Shown one piece after another: positions 32,018 through 33,520 of a stretch of DNA of 33,520 bases. The stretch is from assembly GCA_902472555.1 (NCBI GenBank), contig CABROF010000016.1, positions 1 to 33,520 on the forward strand, written 5' to 3'. Position 1 is the stretch's first letter. Each line of letters begins with the position of its first letter. Source of the stretch: UMGS1851 sp900555605. GTDB lineage: Bacteria; Bacillota; Clostridia; UBA1212; UBA1255. The position numbers and the translations under genes were made by a program. The notes beneath the pieces were generated by a model. The model made no database searches. It was not told where the DNA came from and was given only the letters and a program-made list of their open reading frames with translations.

Positions 32018-33277
32018 ATGAAAATGGAAAACTGCTATTTTGTGGATTCAGAGTATTTATCTCCGGAAGCGCTTGCGAAAAAACACAGGCTGGAAACAGA
32101 TCCGGCTGCAAGGAAAGATCCGATGCACTACTTGGACGGAATGGAACAGATCCGTTCCGATATCTGTGAAAAGGTCATGACGCAAATGAAGGCCTATGAT
32201 GCGTCCCGCTATACAGCGCGGGATGTAAAATTCGCGCTGGAGCATCAGACCTGTTCCATAGAAGACTTCAAGGCCTTGCTTTCTCCCGCGGCAGAACCCT
32301 TTCTTGAGCAAATAGCCCAGAAAGCCCGCCAGGAAACAAGAAAGCATTTCGGAAATACCGTTTATCTGTTCACACCGCTGTATATTGCAAACTACTGTGA
32401 AAACTACTGCGTATACTGCGGTTTTAACTGTTTTAACTGCATAAAGCGCATGAAGCTGACGCCTGAACAGATGGCGCATGAGATGAAAATTATTGCGGAC
32501 AGCGGCATGGAGGAGATCCTCATTCTTACCGGCGAAAGCCGTGCGCACAGCGATGTGGCGTATATCGGCGAAGCCTGCAGACTGGCCCGCAGCTATTTCC
32601 GTATGGTCGGGCTGGAAATCTATCCTGTCAACACCGAAGAATATCGCTACCTGCACGCCTGCGGGGCAGACTATGTCACAGTGTTTCAGGAAACGTATGA
32701 TATCGACAAATACGAAACGCTCCATTTGTCCGGACCCAAGCGGGTGTGGCCGTATCGCTTTGACGCACAGGAGCGGGCCCTGATGGGCGGAATGCGCGGC
32801 GTGGCATTTTCAGCGCTGCTGGGCCTTTCCGATTTTCGAAAGGATGCCCTGGCCAGCGCGCTTCACGTCTATTATCTGCAGCGAAAATATCCGCAGGCCG
32901 AAATGTCTCTTTCCTGCCCGCGCCTCCGTCCGATTATTAACAATGAAAAAATCACGCCGCGGAATGTAGGGGAAAAGCAGCTCTGTCAGATACTCTGCGC
33001 ATATCGTATTTTTCTGCCCTTTGCGGGGATTACGGTTTCTTCACGCGAAAGCGCGGAGTTCCGGAACGGAATTGTAAAAATCGCAGCCACAAAGGTCTCC
33101 GCAGGCGTTTCCACCGGAATCGGCGATCATGAAAGCAAATATACCGGAAAGGAGTCAGACAGTGCCGAGGGCGACGCACAGTTTGAAATCAATGACAGCC
33201 GCAGTTTCCAAAGCATGTATCAGGATATGGCGGCCGAGGGACTGCAGCCCGTACTGAATGATTATCTGTATGTCTGA
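32018..33277 (+). CDS. thiH: 2-iminoacetate synthase ThiH (radical SAM)
   Basis: 419 residues. Cleaves tyrosine with S-adenosylmethionine to give dehydroglycine for ThiG, an oxygen-sensitive route used by anaerobes. The 4Fe-4S motif CxxxCxxC is at C127, C131 and C134 (NYCENYCVYCGFNC). LILTGESRAHSD, EIYPVNTEEY and VFQETYD are family features, and the C-terminus has KVSAGVSTGIGDH. The start could be ATG 32018 or ATG 32024; both are weakly preceded by AGGTAAGAAAG. The stop overlaps the thiE start by 8 bases. Confidence 0.96.
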   Translation: MKMENCYFVDSEYLSPEALAKKHRLETDPAARKDPMHYLDGMEQIRSDICEKVMTQMKAYDASRYTARDVKFALEHQTCSIEDFKALLSPAAEPFLEQIAQKARQETRKHFGNTVYLFTPLYIANYCENYCVYCGFNCFNCIKRMKLTPEQMAHEMKIIADSGMEEILILTGESRAHSDVAYIGEACRLARSYFRMVGLEIYPVNTEEYRYLHACGADYVTVFQETYDIDKYETLHLSGPKRVWPYRFDAQERALMGGMRGVAFSALLGLSDFRKDALASALHVYYLQRKYPQAEMSLSCPRLRPIINNEKITPRNVGEKQLCQILCAYRIFLPFAGITVSSRESAEFRNGIVKIAATKVSAGVSTGIGDHESKYTGKESDSAEGDAQFEINDSRSFQSMYQDMAAEGLQPVLNDYLYV

Positions 33278-33520
33278 TATTTTATGTATTACAAACCGTA
33301 CTTTATGCAGAGATGATTTTCTGCCCCGCCTGGAAAGAATCGCACAATGCGCTCCGGCAGGGATCCTTCTGCGGGAAAAAGATTTGTCCGCGTCAGAATA
33401 TCTGTGTCTTGCGGAAAAAGTCATTGCGATCTGTAAAGCGCACCATGTTCCTTGTATCCTGCACGGCTTTGTCTCTGCAGGCATCGCATTAAAAGCAGCG
33501 GCCATCCATCTGCCGCTGCC
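33270..33520 (+). CDS. thiE: Thiamine-phosphate synthase ThiE, 3' end outside the window
   Basis: The ATG at 33270 overlaps the thiH stop, and the frame is open to the window end (83 codons). It starts MSDILCITNRTLCRDDFLPR and has AGILLREKDLSASEYLCLAE, matching the N-terminal strand and the VQLREKD-type motif of ThiE. It joins the thiazole and pyrimidine parts into thiamine phosphate. Position at the end of a thi operon supports the call. The catalytic remainder is not in the window. Confidence 0.85.
   Translation, partial: MSDILCITNRTLCRDDFLPRLERIAQCAPAGILLREKDLSASEYLCLAEKVIAICKAHHVPCILHGFVSAGIALKAAAIHLPL

Overview
The window looks like a chromosomal piece of an anaerobic Bacillota bacterium, most likely a clostridial gut-type organism. 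The support is strong AGGAGG-type ribosome sites, LytTR/GHKL two-component genes, BlaI/M56 regulation, paired multidrug-type ABC exporters, a PxTGD-type cell-surface anchor, and a thiS-thiF-thiG-thiH-thiE operon behind a TPP riboswitch. The species cannot be named from the sequence. Base composition is patchy. The genes at 2.8-15.2 kb and 30-33.5 kb are comparatively GC-rich and look resident. The first 2.6 kb and roughly 15.3-29.8 kb are visibly AT-richer and hold mobile and decayed genes.

Layout. (1) 1-2557, plus strand: the 3' end of an MBOAT O-acyltransferase gene and its AlgJ/DHHW-like partner, probably part of a surface-polysaccharide acylation cluster. (2) 2723-4192: serS with its own promoter and terminator. 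(3) 4456-15135, all minus strand: a secreted PSTGD protein, a pentapeptide-repeat protein with a small zinc-ribbon membrane protein, a BlaI/M56 (blaI-blaR-like) regulatory pair with a clear promoter/operator, a heterodimeric ABC exporter, a membrane-anchored alpha/beta hydrolase and a GNAT acetyltransferase. (4) 15286-20740: a serine recombinase that seems to lose its C-terminus at a composition boundary, an XRE regulator broken in an A7 run, an AAA ATPase/nuclease-like protein and a dead IS1634-type transposase. (5) 20929-26292, minus strand: a complete-looking regulated export cassette. It contains a decayed excisionase-like HTH gene, a LytTR response regulator, a membrane-less GHKL kinase, a pair of direct repeats matching the LytTR box, and two ABC exporter half-transporters. 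(6) 26382-28700: a 246-bp MITE-like element with 21-bp terminal inverted repeats, a squalene-cyclase-fold protein, an IS200-type element, and a second short inverted-repeat element sharing sequence with the first. (7) 28712-29777, minus strand: a tRNA-Thr/tRNA-Tyr operon, then an IS481-type transposase remnant fused to a broken xylose isomerase gene. (8) 30025-33520, plus strand: the thiamine thiazole-branch operon with TPP riboswitch and attenuator terminator, running off the window in thiE.

How parts work together. In the export cassette, the cytosolic GHKL kinase and LytTR regulator probably control the two ABC subunits through the ACAGTTCAT repeats at 24701-24730. The BlaI-like repressor probably binds the TACA/TGTA sites inside its own promoter at 8950-8978 and is relieved by proteolysis through the M56 peptidase. 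In the thi operon, thiamine pyrophosphate should close the 30173-30212 terminator and shut off thiazole synthesis. The strongest items for a second look are the LytTR boxes between kinase and transporter genes, the MITE pair, the xylA/IS481 chimera, the A7 frameshift in the XRE gene and the degraded excisionase-like gene.
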